Part shown: positions 1 through 5,613 of the stretch, piece by piece
Numbering within the stretch: position 1 is the stretch's first letter
Layout: every line of letters starts with the position of its first letter
Assembly (NCBI GenBank): GCA_023151335.1
Contig: JAKLJF010000354.1
Coordinates: 1 to 5,613 of the forward strand
Origin: Thermoanaerobaculia bacterium
GTDB taxonomy: Bacteria; Bacteroidota; Bacteroidia; Chitinophagales; Saprospiraceae
Length of the DNA stretch: 5,613 nt
Reading direction: 5' to 3'
Made by a program: the position numbers and the translations under genes
The notes under the pieces: model-generated
What the model saw: only the letters and a program-made list of their open reading frames with translations
Told to the model about the DNA's origin: nothing
Database searches by the model: none

Positions 1-1599
1 TGTTTCAACAACGCTCTTTTCTACAAAGGATTTGTTCAGGAGGCGGTTTCGCTTATCCGGCATCAGGTACATTCAGATACGACGACAGCCAAACAATACG
101 AATCCCTTGCCGGTTTACGCCGCAGGCTGGCACAGGAATATGGTCGCAGCCCTGCCAAGCGTGATACGGCATTTATCCGGTACGCGGAACCGCGGGCAAA
201 TGCGCTGGAAAAGGAAATTTCCCGCAAGGTCAGCGGCTATACCGAAGCCTACCGGATCGTACGATCGCAGGATGTTCGAAATAGTCTGGCTGCCGGCGAA
301 GCAGCCCTTGAATTCGTCTCCTTTACCTATTTTGACTTACTAGGAAAACCCACCGATTCCACCCTCTACGCCGCCCTCGTCCTTCTCCCCACCGACACCA
401 CCCCTCACTTTATCCCCCTCTTCGAAGAGCGCCAACTGCAAGCCCTCTTCAACCGCCCCGGATACAATGAGGAACTCATCGTCAAAAGCCTTTACGCCTC
501 CAATTCCGAATTGCTGAACCTGCTGTGGAAACCCCTGGAGCCGCTGCTGCGCGACGTAAAAACCATCTACTATTCCCCGGCAGGCCTGCTGCATCGCATC
601 AACCCGGCCGCACTGCGCGATGCCGACAAGCAACCCTTATCTGCCGGGCGGCAGTGGGTGCGCGTGGGCAGCACCCGCGAGTTAGTCGCAGGCCGGCTGG
701 CCGACCGCTCCTTTGCCCACAACCCCGCCGCGCCCCTCAGCGCCGCCGTGTGGGGCGGCATCCCCTACGACATGGACAGCCTTGCCTTCGCCGCCGCCAA
801 TCCAATGACAGATGCAGGTAGTACAACCGAATACGGGAGCAAGGATGGCAACTTCCGCTACATGGTAGAAGCAAACACGTCCGGGCCGCCCGCCGGCACA
901 CGCGGCGCCGGCGACGACGGGTGGGAGTCGCTGGCCGGCAGCGCCCGCGAAGCCGAACAGGTAGACGAATTGCTGCGTCACGCCGGTTTCCACACCGAAG
1001 TACGGTCAGGCTACAACGCCAGCGAGGAACGCTTCAAAGCCATCGGCCAGGCGGCGCCTTCGCCGCGCATCCTGCACGTGGCCACGCACGGCTTTGTCTA
1101 CCCTGATCCGCGCTCGGGCGCAAAAGCCCCCTCCTTCAGGAGAGGGTTGGGGGAGGTCGAGCCGGCATACAAACTCCAGGACGATCCCATGTTGCGCTCG
1201 GGCCTGCTGCTGGCCGGGGCCAACTACTACTGGACGAATAAACGCCCGCTCGCCAACCGCGAAGACGGCGTGCTGGTAGCCTACGAGGTGCGCGACCTCA
1301 ACCTGAGCAACACCGAACTGGCGGTGCTCTCGGCCTGCCAAACGGGCCTGGGCGACGTGGTGGGCAGCGAGGGTGTGTACGGCCTGCAACGGGCTTTTCG
1401 CATCGCCGGGGCCAGGTTTCTCATCGTGTCGCTCTGGCAGGTGCCCGATACCCAGACGCAGGAACTCATGCGGCTGTTCTACGAAAACTGGGTGGACAAA
1501 CGCGAGTCGCTGCGCGAGGCCTTCAACCATGCCCAGGCGAACCTGCGCGAGCAGGAACCGAACCCGTACATGTGGGCGGGGTTTGTGTTGATCGAATAG
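1..1599 (+). CDS. CHAT-domain protease, C-terminal part (5' end outside window; probable TPR-CHAT protein)
   Basis: The frame is open from base 1 to a TAG at 1597-1599, giving 532 visible residues without a start, so the gene begins upstream. The first ~110 residues (starting CFNNALFYKG) look like the helical region that follows TPR repeats in Bacteroidota TPR-CHAT proteins; no complete TPR is visible. The segment around residues 96-135 (AAGEAALEFVSF, then YAALVLLP) is the usual entry to a CHAT domain. The catalytic motifs are HVATHG (His363 of the visible part) and LSACQTGLG (Cys446), followed by GVYGLQRAF and a FLIVSLWQVPD block, so the peptidase core looks complete and active. CHAT is a caspase-like clan CD cysteine protease that usually acts in the cytoplasm on partner proteins; the substrate here is unknown. 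Residues about 374-386 are encoded by an inserted palindromic repeat. Residues about 268-300 form a polar, less GC-rich stretch that is probably a variable loop. The gene converges on the caspase-SGNH gene. Confidence 0.9.
   Translation, partial: CFNNALFYKGFVQEAVSLIRHQVHSDTTTAKQYESLAGLRRRLAQEYGRSPAKRDTAFIRYAEPRANALEKEISRKVSGYTEAYRIVRSQDVRNSLAAGEAALEFVSFTYFDLLGKPTDSTLYAALVLLPTDTTPHFIPLFEERQLQALFNRPGYNEELIVKSLYASNSELLNLLWKPLEPLLRDVKTIYYSPAGLLHRINPAALRDADKQPLSAGRQWVRVGSTRELVAGRLADRSFAHNPAAPLSAAVWGGIPYDMDSLAFAAANPMTDAGSTTEYGSKDGNFRYMVEANTSGPPAGTRGAGDDGWESLAGSAREAEQVDELLRHAGFHTEVRSGYNASEERFKAIGQAAPSPRILHVATHGFVYPDPRSGAKAPSFRRGLGEVEPAYKLQDDPMLRSGLLLAGANYYWTNKRPLANREDGVLVAYEVRDLNLSNTELAVLSACQTGLGDVVGSEGVYGLQRAFRIAGARFLIVSLWQVPDTQTQELMRLFYENWVDKRESLREAFNHAQANLREQEPNPYMWAGFVLIE
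1123..1158. repeat. GC-rich palindromic repeat inserted in frame in the CHAT gene
   Basis: The stretch begins AAAGCCCCCTCCTTCAGGAG and continues with a G-rich arm to about 1158. It can fold with CTCC and GGAG around a TTCA loop, extended by CCC/GGG pairing past a bulged A, with more G-runs available on the 3' side. Its form recalls short C-rich/G-rich palindromes that are scattered between genes in many Bacteroidota genomes (from memory, not searched). Here it lies inside a reading frame and encodes roughly KAPSFRRGLGEV, residues 375-386 of the visible protein, between the catalytic His and Cys motifs of the CHAT domain. The frame stays open across it. The boundaries are approximate. Confidence 0.55.
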
Positions 1600-1608
1600 G
1601 TTTACTTT

Positions 1609-1655
1609 TGCTTAGAGGTGTCACCGCTCCTGCGTCGCGAGGACACCTCTAAGCA
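1609..1655. repeat. Perfect 14-bp inverted repeat between convergent genes
   Basis: TGCTTAGAGGTGTC (1609-1622) is the exact reverse complement of GACACCTCTAAGCA (1642-1655), with a 19-base GC-rich loop that can pair a little further (CTC with GAG). It sits 9 bases after the CHAT stop and 44 bases before the end of the opposing caspase-SGNH gene, so it could end or stabilise both transcripts. No run of T follows the stem on either strand, so a classical rho-independent terminator is not supported. A dispersed REP-like palindrome or an RNA-stabilising hairpin is equally possible. Confidence 0.7.
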
Positions 1656-1672
1656 TGCCAAACCAGAAATTG

Positions 1673-1698
1673 CAGCTGACGGAGTTGGATTTCAGCTG
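1673..1698. other. Small inverted repeat at the 3' end of the caspase-SGNH gene
   Basis: CAGCTGA (1673-1679) pairs with TCAGCTG (1692-1698) across a 12-base loop, just beyond the caspase-SGNH stop codon (complement of 1700-1702). On the minus strand it would be a 3'-UTR hairpin. The strand lacks a following T tract, so a terminator role is uncertain. Each arm contains the self-complementary CAGCTG, and a 7-bp match can arise by chance. Confidence 0.3.
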
Positions 1699-1699
1699 T

Positions 1700-4651
1700 T
1701 TAAATCACCTCCCTGATCTTTCTCAAAAACACGGCTGCTACCCGTTCGTATCCCAGGTCGTTCGGGTGGATTTCATCGTCCCACTGGTTGTCGGCCACGC
1801 GGCCGCGCAGGTCGAGGTAGTGGACGTTTTTAAACTCGCCGGCTACCGATTTCAGCCGTTTGTTGAACTCGTCGATCATCAGGTGCACGACCGCCGTGCG
1901 GTCGCCTTCCCGCGCGATGTGTTTTTCATCAAAACGTTCGCCGATCCAGCTCGATTTTTTGACGCCGGGTTTCAGCGGGCGCGGGTAATCGTAACTGTGC
2001 ACCAGTACGGGAATACCGGGCCGCTCCTGGTTCAGGCGTTCAAATATCTGGCGGTAAATACCCTGGATTTTGTCGAGCATTTCAAAAAACGAATTCCGGA
2101 AAAAGCGGTCGGGGCGCTCGCCTTCGGGCGCGTTGTTGAAATGATCCTGGAAGAATTTGGGCATGTCGTCGCCGAGGATGTCGTTGCCGCCGCCGCTGAG
2201 CAGAATAAGGGCGGGTTTTACCTCGGGTAGTTTTTTAAATAAATCCCCTTCCTTGAAATAATGTTCAATGGTGTCGCCCGCCGCCGAAAGGCAATACACC
2301 GGGTAATGCCGGCCGATATTGTCGATAATATCGGTGAGCAGCGGATGCTGGAACCAGGAATCACCCTCGGCCAGAAACCTGGGCAGTTTCGGGTTTTTTG
2401 CCACCATTTTATCGTACTGCCTGTCGCGGCGCCAGTGTGCCCAGAAATTGCCGGCGGCCAGCGCCGCGCTCCATACCAGGCCTTTTTCGGCGGGTTTGAT
2501 GTTTTTCTTTATCAGGAGCGCGCCGGTCAGGCCCGGCTTTTTGTCGAAATACAAACCGAGCAGGAAATGGGCCAGGTAGGGTGTGCCGGTGTCGGGGGCC
2601 ACGGAGCGTTGCAGCCAGCGCATGTCCACCCGGTTGTATTCGGGGTTGGGAACCCGGACGCAGTAGGTTGCCGCGTTCCAGCCTTTGGGCATCGGCCTGG
2701 GTTTGGGTTTGCCGATGTTCAGGCTCCGTTCGCCGGCCGTTCTGAATGCCGAAATATCGCTCGGATCGGGCAAGGGTTCCAGTTGCAGCATGCCGGTGTC
2801 GAAACGGTCCGAACTGATGATAAACTGCAAATAGCTGTCTGTCGCGGGCCGGTTGAACATCCGGGTGTTGTCATCCAGCGAGCCGGTAATGACTTCGCCG
2901 TGTTCCGCGAAAAGGAATTTGCTTTCTCCCGCATCCAGCAGGGTAGCGGTGTTGGCTTCGAGCAGGTCGGTGGTGTTGACGCCGAATTCGGGCGACAAAT
3001 AGGCGGCAGCCACGTACAGGTTTCCGGGGGTTTGGTTCGTGAGCCGCACTTTGAAGCCGCCGGTCCAGTAGGCGCGCCCCTGACCGTCTTTGCCTTCCTG
3101 TTGCAGGTCTACCTGCAGAGTATCGCCCCTGAGGGCGAGCGGCCGGTCGTCGGGCGTCAGGAATTCAATTTTGAGGGCGGAGAGGGGCAGGGGCGTGTCG
3201 GCGTTGTTTTTCAGTTCGCGGGTAAAATGCCAGCGGGCGATCTGCTGCAGGTGCGCGCAGATACGGTCCGCGGCGTCGTCGTGGTCGGTGAGGGCGGGCA
3301 GTACGAGCGGCCGGAACCAGTCGTCCGGCCGGGTGAGGTAGAACATGTCGCCGAAGCTAAGCAGGTCGTAGTCGGTCTGTTTGGCCGATTCGGTCACCTC
3401 CACCCAGGGTTGCATGGCGGGGGCGTTGAGGGCGTCGAGCAGTTCCTGGGCGCGGTCGGGCGCGGCGTCTTTGTCGATGAGGCGTATGCGCAGGCGGCGG
3501 GTGTCGAGGTTTTTAACGCGGGCGGTCATGGTGGCCGCGGACAACTGCTTGCGCAGTTCGGGGGCGAAGGCCACCGTGGCGTGGTCAAGTTCGGCTTTGG
3601 TGATGCGCCCGGTATGCCATTTTTTATCCAGGCCCTGCACTTCCACGGTAGTGTAGCCGGGTTTGACGCGATGCAGTACGCCGAGGTTGAGCAGGTAGCC
3701 GCCGCGTCCGTCGGGGTCGAGCCGGCCGGTGGCCGAGGAGGCATCGGGTGTTTTTTGCAGGAAACCGGCGTTGGCCAGGCGGGCGGCTTTGGCGGGCGTG
3801 TAAATTTTAGGCCGTTGGCTGAAGCGGTAACGGATCTGGTTGCGCACACGGCCCACGAGGTCCTGGTAGGTAATATGGCCGGCCGTTTCGCGCAGGATAC
3901 GCAGCAGGTGGGCGGTGAGCACGCCCTGGCGTTTGCCGTCGATAAAGTCTTCCAGCGCCGGTTCGTTGCTTTCGCAGGCAGCGATCTGCACGTACTGACC
4001 CTCTGGGAGGAGCGCGGCAAGACCTTGTCCGGCAAATGTTTGCGGCGCTTTTTGCTTGCCGAATATAAAATCGGACCAGGGCCGTACGGGGAACACCAGG
4101 TCGACCTGTTTGCGGGTGGCCGCGGGTTTGAGCGCGGCGCGTGTGTTGTCGCCCGAGTGGCAGCAGTCGAAAATACTGAGGATGTGGGCGTTGGTTTTGT
4201 CGCTTAGTTCGGCCAGCAGGTAGCGGAGTTCCTTGTCGGCCAGGATGAATTTGGCGGAACGCTTGTCGGTGTAGTAGCACACGATGCCTTCCAGGCGACC
4301 GTCGCTTTCGGCGGGCCACAGTTCCGGATCGGCTTCTTCGACGCCGCCGTGGCCGGAATAGAACAACAGCACCGAATCGCCGGCTTTGGCCTTGCCCAGG
4401 TGCTCACGGATACCCTTTATGATGTTGGTTTTGGTGGCCTGTTTGTCATATAATTTCAGGGCGTTGAGTTGGAGCGCGGGGTCGTTTTTCAGGAAATCGT
4501 GCATGGCGTCGGCGTCGGCCACACAGCCGGAGAGTTTTGGGAACGACGCCATTTCGTCGATAAGAATGTCCTCTTCGTATTCGTTGATAGCGATAAAAAG
4601 GGCGTGGAGGGTTTTGGCGCCCGCGGCGGGTTTGATTTTTGTTTTGGGCAT
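1700..4651 (-). CDS. Caspase-like (C14) protease fused to a C-terminal SGNH/GDSL hydrolase
   Basis: This is a 983-residue protein with no signal peptide (start MPKTKIKPAAGAK), so it is probably cytoplasmic. Residues ~12-300 are a caspase-like protease: LFIAINEY at the first strand, ADADAM, then YSGHGG with catalytic His101 and DCCHSGD with catalytic Cys164, followed by the family signatures AACESNEPALE (~225-235) and GVLTAHLL (~243-250). Residues ~310-370 look like a small beta domain. Residues ~380-625 match, from memory, the beta-rich region that follows many Bacteroidota caspases (ARWHFTRELKN ~472-482; NLYVAAAYLSPEFGV ~544-558; FIISSDRFDTGML ~610-622). A K/R/P-rich linker follows (648-657). 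Residues ~755-983 are an SGNH hydrolase: GDSW (Ser765), AAGD (Gly792), GGND (Asn823) and DEIHPND (Asp959, His962), all four blocks present. Such hydrolases cleave ester bonds in lipids or polysaccharides; the substrate is unknown. The ATG start (complement of 4649-4651) is supported because the caspase fold begins soon after it; no Shine-Dalgarno is seen. The fusion as a whole is not one I recognise as described. Confidence 0.93.
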   Translation of the reverse strand: MPKTKIKPAAGAKTLHALFIAINEYEEDILIDEMASFPKLSGCVADADAMHDFLKNDPALQLNALKLYDKQATKTNIIKGIREHLGKAKAGDSVLLFYSGHGGVEEADPELWPAESDGRLEGIVCYYTDKRSAKFILADKELRYLLAELSDKTNAHILSIFDCCHSGDNTRAALKPAATRKQVDLVFPVRPWSDFIFGKQKAPQTFAGQGLAALLPEGQYVQIAACESNEPALEDFIDGKRQGVLTAHLLRILRETAGHITYQDLVGRVRNQIRYRFSQRPKIYTPAKAARLANAGFLQKTPDASSATGRLDPDGRGGYLLNLGVLHRVKPGYTTVEVQGLDKKWHTGRITKAELDHATVAFAPELRKQLSAATMTARVKNLDTRRLRIRLIDKDAAPDRAQELLDALNAPAMQPWVEVTESAKQTDYDLLSFGDMFYLTRPDDWFRPLVLPALTDHDDAADRICAHLQQIARWHFTRELKNNADTPLPLSALKIEFLTPDDRPLALRGDTLQVDLQQEGKDGQGRAYWTGGFKVRLTNQTPGNLYVAAAYLSPEFGVNTTDLLEANTATLLDAGESKFLFAEHGEVITGSLDDNTRMFNRPATDSYLQFIISSDRFDTGMLQLEPLPDPSDISAFRTAGERSLNIGKPKPRPMPKGWNAATYCVRVPNPEYNRVDMRWLQRSVAPDTGTPYLAHFLLGLYFDKKPGLTGALLIKKNIKPAEKGLVWSAALAAGNFWAHWRRDRQYDKMVAKNPKLPRFLAEGDSWFQHPLLTDIIDNIGRHYPVYCLSAAGDTIEHYFKEGDLFKKLPEVKPALILLSGGGNDILGDDMPKFFQDHFNNAPEGERPDRFFRNSFFEMLDKIQGIYRQIFERLNQERPGIPVLVHSYDYPRPLKPGVKKSSWIGERFDEKHIAREGDRTAVVHLMIDEFNKRLKSVAGEFKNVHYLDLRGRVADNQWDDEIHPNDLGYERVAAVFLRKIREVI

Positions 4652-4682
4652 GGTGTGCGGGTTAGGTGAGTAAAACGGTTCA

Positions 4683-4690
4683 CAAAGCTC
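4683..4690 (-). promoter_or_regulatory. Weak candidate -7 element for the caspase-SGNH gene
   Basis: Read on the minus strand this is GAGCTTTG, matching the Bacteroidota -7 consensus TAnnTTTG at five of six fixed positions, 31 bases upstream of the ATG. The nearest TTG upstream on the same strand lies 24 bases away, farther than the usual ~19-21, so support is weak. Confidence 0.2.
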
Positions 4691-4700
4691 GCTTTTTTCC

Positions 4701-4732
4701 TTTTACCATGTAGTCAAGTTACGTTATTTTTG
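4701..4732 (+). promoter_or_regulatory. Candidate Bacteroidota-type promoter for xisH-xisI
   Basis: TATTTTTG at 4725-4732 is an exact match to the Bacteroidota primary sigma -7 consensus TAnnTTTG. TTTT at 4701-4704, 20 bases upstream, is one mismatch from the TTTG expected near -33. Transcription would begin about 4739, leaving a leader of about 18 bases before the ATG at 4757. This promoter also argues against the in-frame TTG at 4730 as a start, because that codon lies within the -7 element. The intergenic space (4652-4756) is shared with the divergent caspase-SGNH gene. Confidence 0.5.
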
Positions 4733-4756
4733 CACAGTAAAATTCAAATTACCCCG

Positions 4757-5173
4757 ATGGCAAAAGACAAGTACCATAAGTTAGTTCGGGAGGCATTGGA
4801 AAAGGATGGTTGGCATATTACCAATGACCCGTTTTACATTCGACCTGAAAAGGGGATTAATTACCCGGTTGATCTTACTGCAGAACGAGTTTTGATTGCT
4901 CAAAAGGGCCCCGAAAAAATTGCCGTTGAGATTAAAAGATTTTTGAAAGAAAGCTCATTGCATGAATTTCACCAGGCACTTGGCCAATATTTAGATTACC
5001 AGACTGGTCTTGAAATGCTGAACAGTTCCTATGAATTGGTGTTAGCCATTCCCGAGCCAGTGTTTAACTACCTTTGGTCTTTCGAAGTGATTCGCCGTTC
5101 TGCCCAAAAAGTTGAAATGAAAATATTGGTTTATAAACTTAGTAAACCGGAAATTGCAAAATGGATAAGATAA
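4757..5173 (+). CDS. xisH: XisH-family protein (PD-(D/E)XK nuclease-like fold)
   Basis: This is a 138-residue protein, the usual XisH length. The ATG at 4757 is chosen because MAKDKYHKLVREALEKDGW is the canonical XisH N-terminus; an in-frame TTG at 4730 only adds nine unmatched residues and overlaps the candidate promoter. Family hallmarks follow: WHITNDPF, PVDL, then AVEIKRF and HQALGQYLDY. Asp39, Glu58 and Lys60, with Gln77-Tyr78 further on, form a D...ExK arrangement consistent with the restriction-endonuclease-like fold known for XisH. The family was named from factors that control excision of the fdxN element in Anabaena heterocysts, but XisH-XisI pairs are widespread outside that context and their general role is unsettled; no excision element or recombinase is seen here. 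The gene overlaps the start of xisI by 13 bases (ATGGATAAGATAA), which is typical of a translationally coupled pair. It is clearly more AT-rich than the genes on its left, suggesting separate acquisition. Confidence 0.9.
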   Translation: MAKDKYHKLVREALEKDGWHITNDPFYIRPEKGINYPVDLTAERVLIAQKGPEKIAVEIKRFLKESSLHEFHQALGQYLDYQTGLEMLNSSYELVLAIPEPVFNYLWSFEVIRRSAQKVEMKILVYKLSKPEIAKWIR

Positions 5174-5494
5174 AAAAATATCAGGAGATCATTGAGGGCT
5201 TACTTGAAGAATACGCTGCTCAAATGTCGCAGGGTAAAGAAATGCCGGAAAACCAGGTTATATCAGAAGCGACATCATTATCAATTATTTACAATTGGGT
5301 GGGAAAATGATCAGTACATCCAGTACCCGGTATTTCACTTCGACATCCGGAACGGGAAGGTATGGATTCAGGTAAATAACACGGATATCCTGATTGCCGA
5401 AGAACTTATGCAGCGGGGAATTCCCAAATCCGATATTGTGCTGGGACTTCAGCATCCGTTGATGCGGGAGGAGTCGGGGTTTGCGGTAGCGTAG
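5161..5494 (+). pseudogene. xisI: XisI-family protein, interrupted by a frameshift
   Basis: The first part is read from ATG 5161 (MDKIKKYQEIIEGLLEEYAA, then MPENQVISE), the normal XisI N-terminus, but this frame stops at 5308-5310 after 49 codons. The rest of the family sequence continues in the +1 frame from about 5270: RHHYQLFTIGWEND, then FHFDIRNGKVWIQ, LIAEELMQRGIPKSDIVLG and the canonical C-terminus GFAVA before TAG at 5492-5494. The switch lies close to 5269 and equals one extra base or two missing bases; repaired, the protein would be about 110-111 residues, the usual length. No slippery run is at the junction, so programmed frameshifting is unlikely. A real mutation or a sequencing/assembly error is more likely, since both halves remain well conserved. 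XisI is the small partner of XisH; with xisI broken, XisH would lack its usual partner unless one is supplied elsewhere. Confidence 0.85.
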
Positions 5495-5508
5495 CAGGCC
5501 ATTTCAAC

Positions 5509-5613
5509 TCAGGAGTTTTGCTGAATTGCCGCAACAATTTTTTGCATCCCATCGGCGAAAGAGGTGCCTGAAATGTCCACGACATTCACTTTTTTCAAGG
5601 CTTGTAAAGTAGG
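5509..5613 (-). CDS. 3' end of a gene, possibly a TIR-domain protein (partial)
   Basis: On the minus strand 34 codons are open from the window edge to a TGA (complement of 5509-5511). They read PTLQALKKVNVVDISGTSF and then ADGMQKIVAAIQQNS. The pattern of a leucine-rich turn, a short VVDIS strand, then a DG-containing amphipathic helix at the very C-terminus resembles the last strand and helix of bacterial TIR domains (often written as vnwiDf, then a helix ending in aL or aI). TIR domains often hydrolyse NAD+ in immune proteins. The catalytic part would lie outside the window, so neither function nor full length can be judged; another Rossmann-like or response-type domain could end similarly. 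It converges on xisI with a 14-base gap. Confidence 0.5.
   Translation of the reverse strand, partial: PTLQALKKVNVVDISGTSFADGMQKIVAAIQQNS

Noticed and set aside
1006..1530. A 174-codon minus-strand frame within the CHAT gene
   Set aside because: It is a complementary-frame shadow of the CHAT catalytic region, which carries the HATHG and SACQTG motifs on the + strand.
511..1599. TTG at 511 as the start of the CHAT gene
   Set aside because: The frame is open and family-like from base 1, with residues before 511 matching the usual region upstream of CHAT, so the true start is outside the window.
1655..2230. A 191-codon open frame on the + strand antisense to the SGNH domain
   Set aside because: It lies mostly opposite the well-supported SGNH coding sequence and shows no family motif of its own.
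2261..4207. A 648-codon open frame on the + strand opposite the caspase-SGNH gene
   Set aside because: It is antisense to a gene with clear catalytic motifs. Its translation is rich in G, V, F and Q with no recognisable domain, as expected from the complementary frame of a GC-rich gene.
5299..5310. Programmed frameshift at the G-run/A-run just before the early xisI stop (GGGAAAATGA)
   Set aside because: A shift there of -1 would give the wrong frame, and family similarity already changes to the +1 frame upstream at about 5270, so the junction is not at this run.
5506..5517. AACTC/GAGTT inverted repeat followed by TTTTG as a terminator for xisHI
   Set aside because: It has only five base pairs with a two-base loop and a very short T run, and it overlaps the end of the opposite gene; too weak to call.

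Overview
The window looks like an accessory or biological-conflict region of a Bacteroidota chromosome, probably a Saprospiraceae-like (multicellular or filamentous) lineage. This is inferred from three things: the style of the TPR-CHAT and caspase-like proteins, the lack of clear Shine-Dalgarno sequences before starts, and a match to the Bacteroidota promoter element TAnnTTTG upstream of the xisH-like gene. No RNA gene, CRISPR array or transposase was seen.

Layout. Positions 1-1599 (+) hold the last 532 codons of a CHAT-domain protease whose N-terminus, probably TPR repeats, lies outside the window. Its reading frame contains an in-frame GC-rich palindromic repeat (about 1123-1158) between the catalytic His and Cys motifs. 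A short convergent intergenic stretch (1600-1699) carries a perfect 14-bp inverted repeat and a second, smaller hairpin. Positions 1700-4651 (-) encode a 983-residue fusion: an N-terminal caspase-like (C14/metacaspase) protease, a beta-rich middle region typical of Bacteroidota caspase proteins, a basic proline-rich linker, and a C-terminal SGNH/GDSL hydrolase. Both enzymatic ends keep their catalytic residues. Divergent from it, and visibly more AT-rich, is a xisH-xisI pair (4757-5494, +). xisH is intact with a PD-(D/E)XK-like signature. xisI is split by a frameshift near 5269 although both halves are otherwise well preserved. At the right edge, 5509-5613 (-) is the 3' end of another gene whose last 34 residues resemble the end of a TIR domain.

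How they may work together. Two clan-CD-type proteases (CHAT and caspase-like) lie tail to tail, next to a nuclease-fold xisHI pair and a possible TIR protein. All are families used in prokaryotic regulated-death or conflict systems. The most unusual item is the caspase-SGNH fusion, which could couple a protease sensor or switch to a lipid or polysaccharide esterase. Operonic cooperation between CHAT and caspase-SGNH is not shown, because they are on opposite strands; grouping them as a system is inference.
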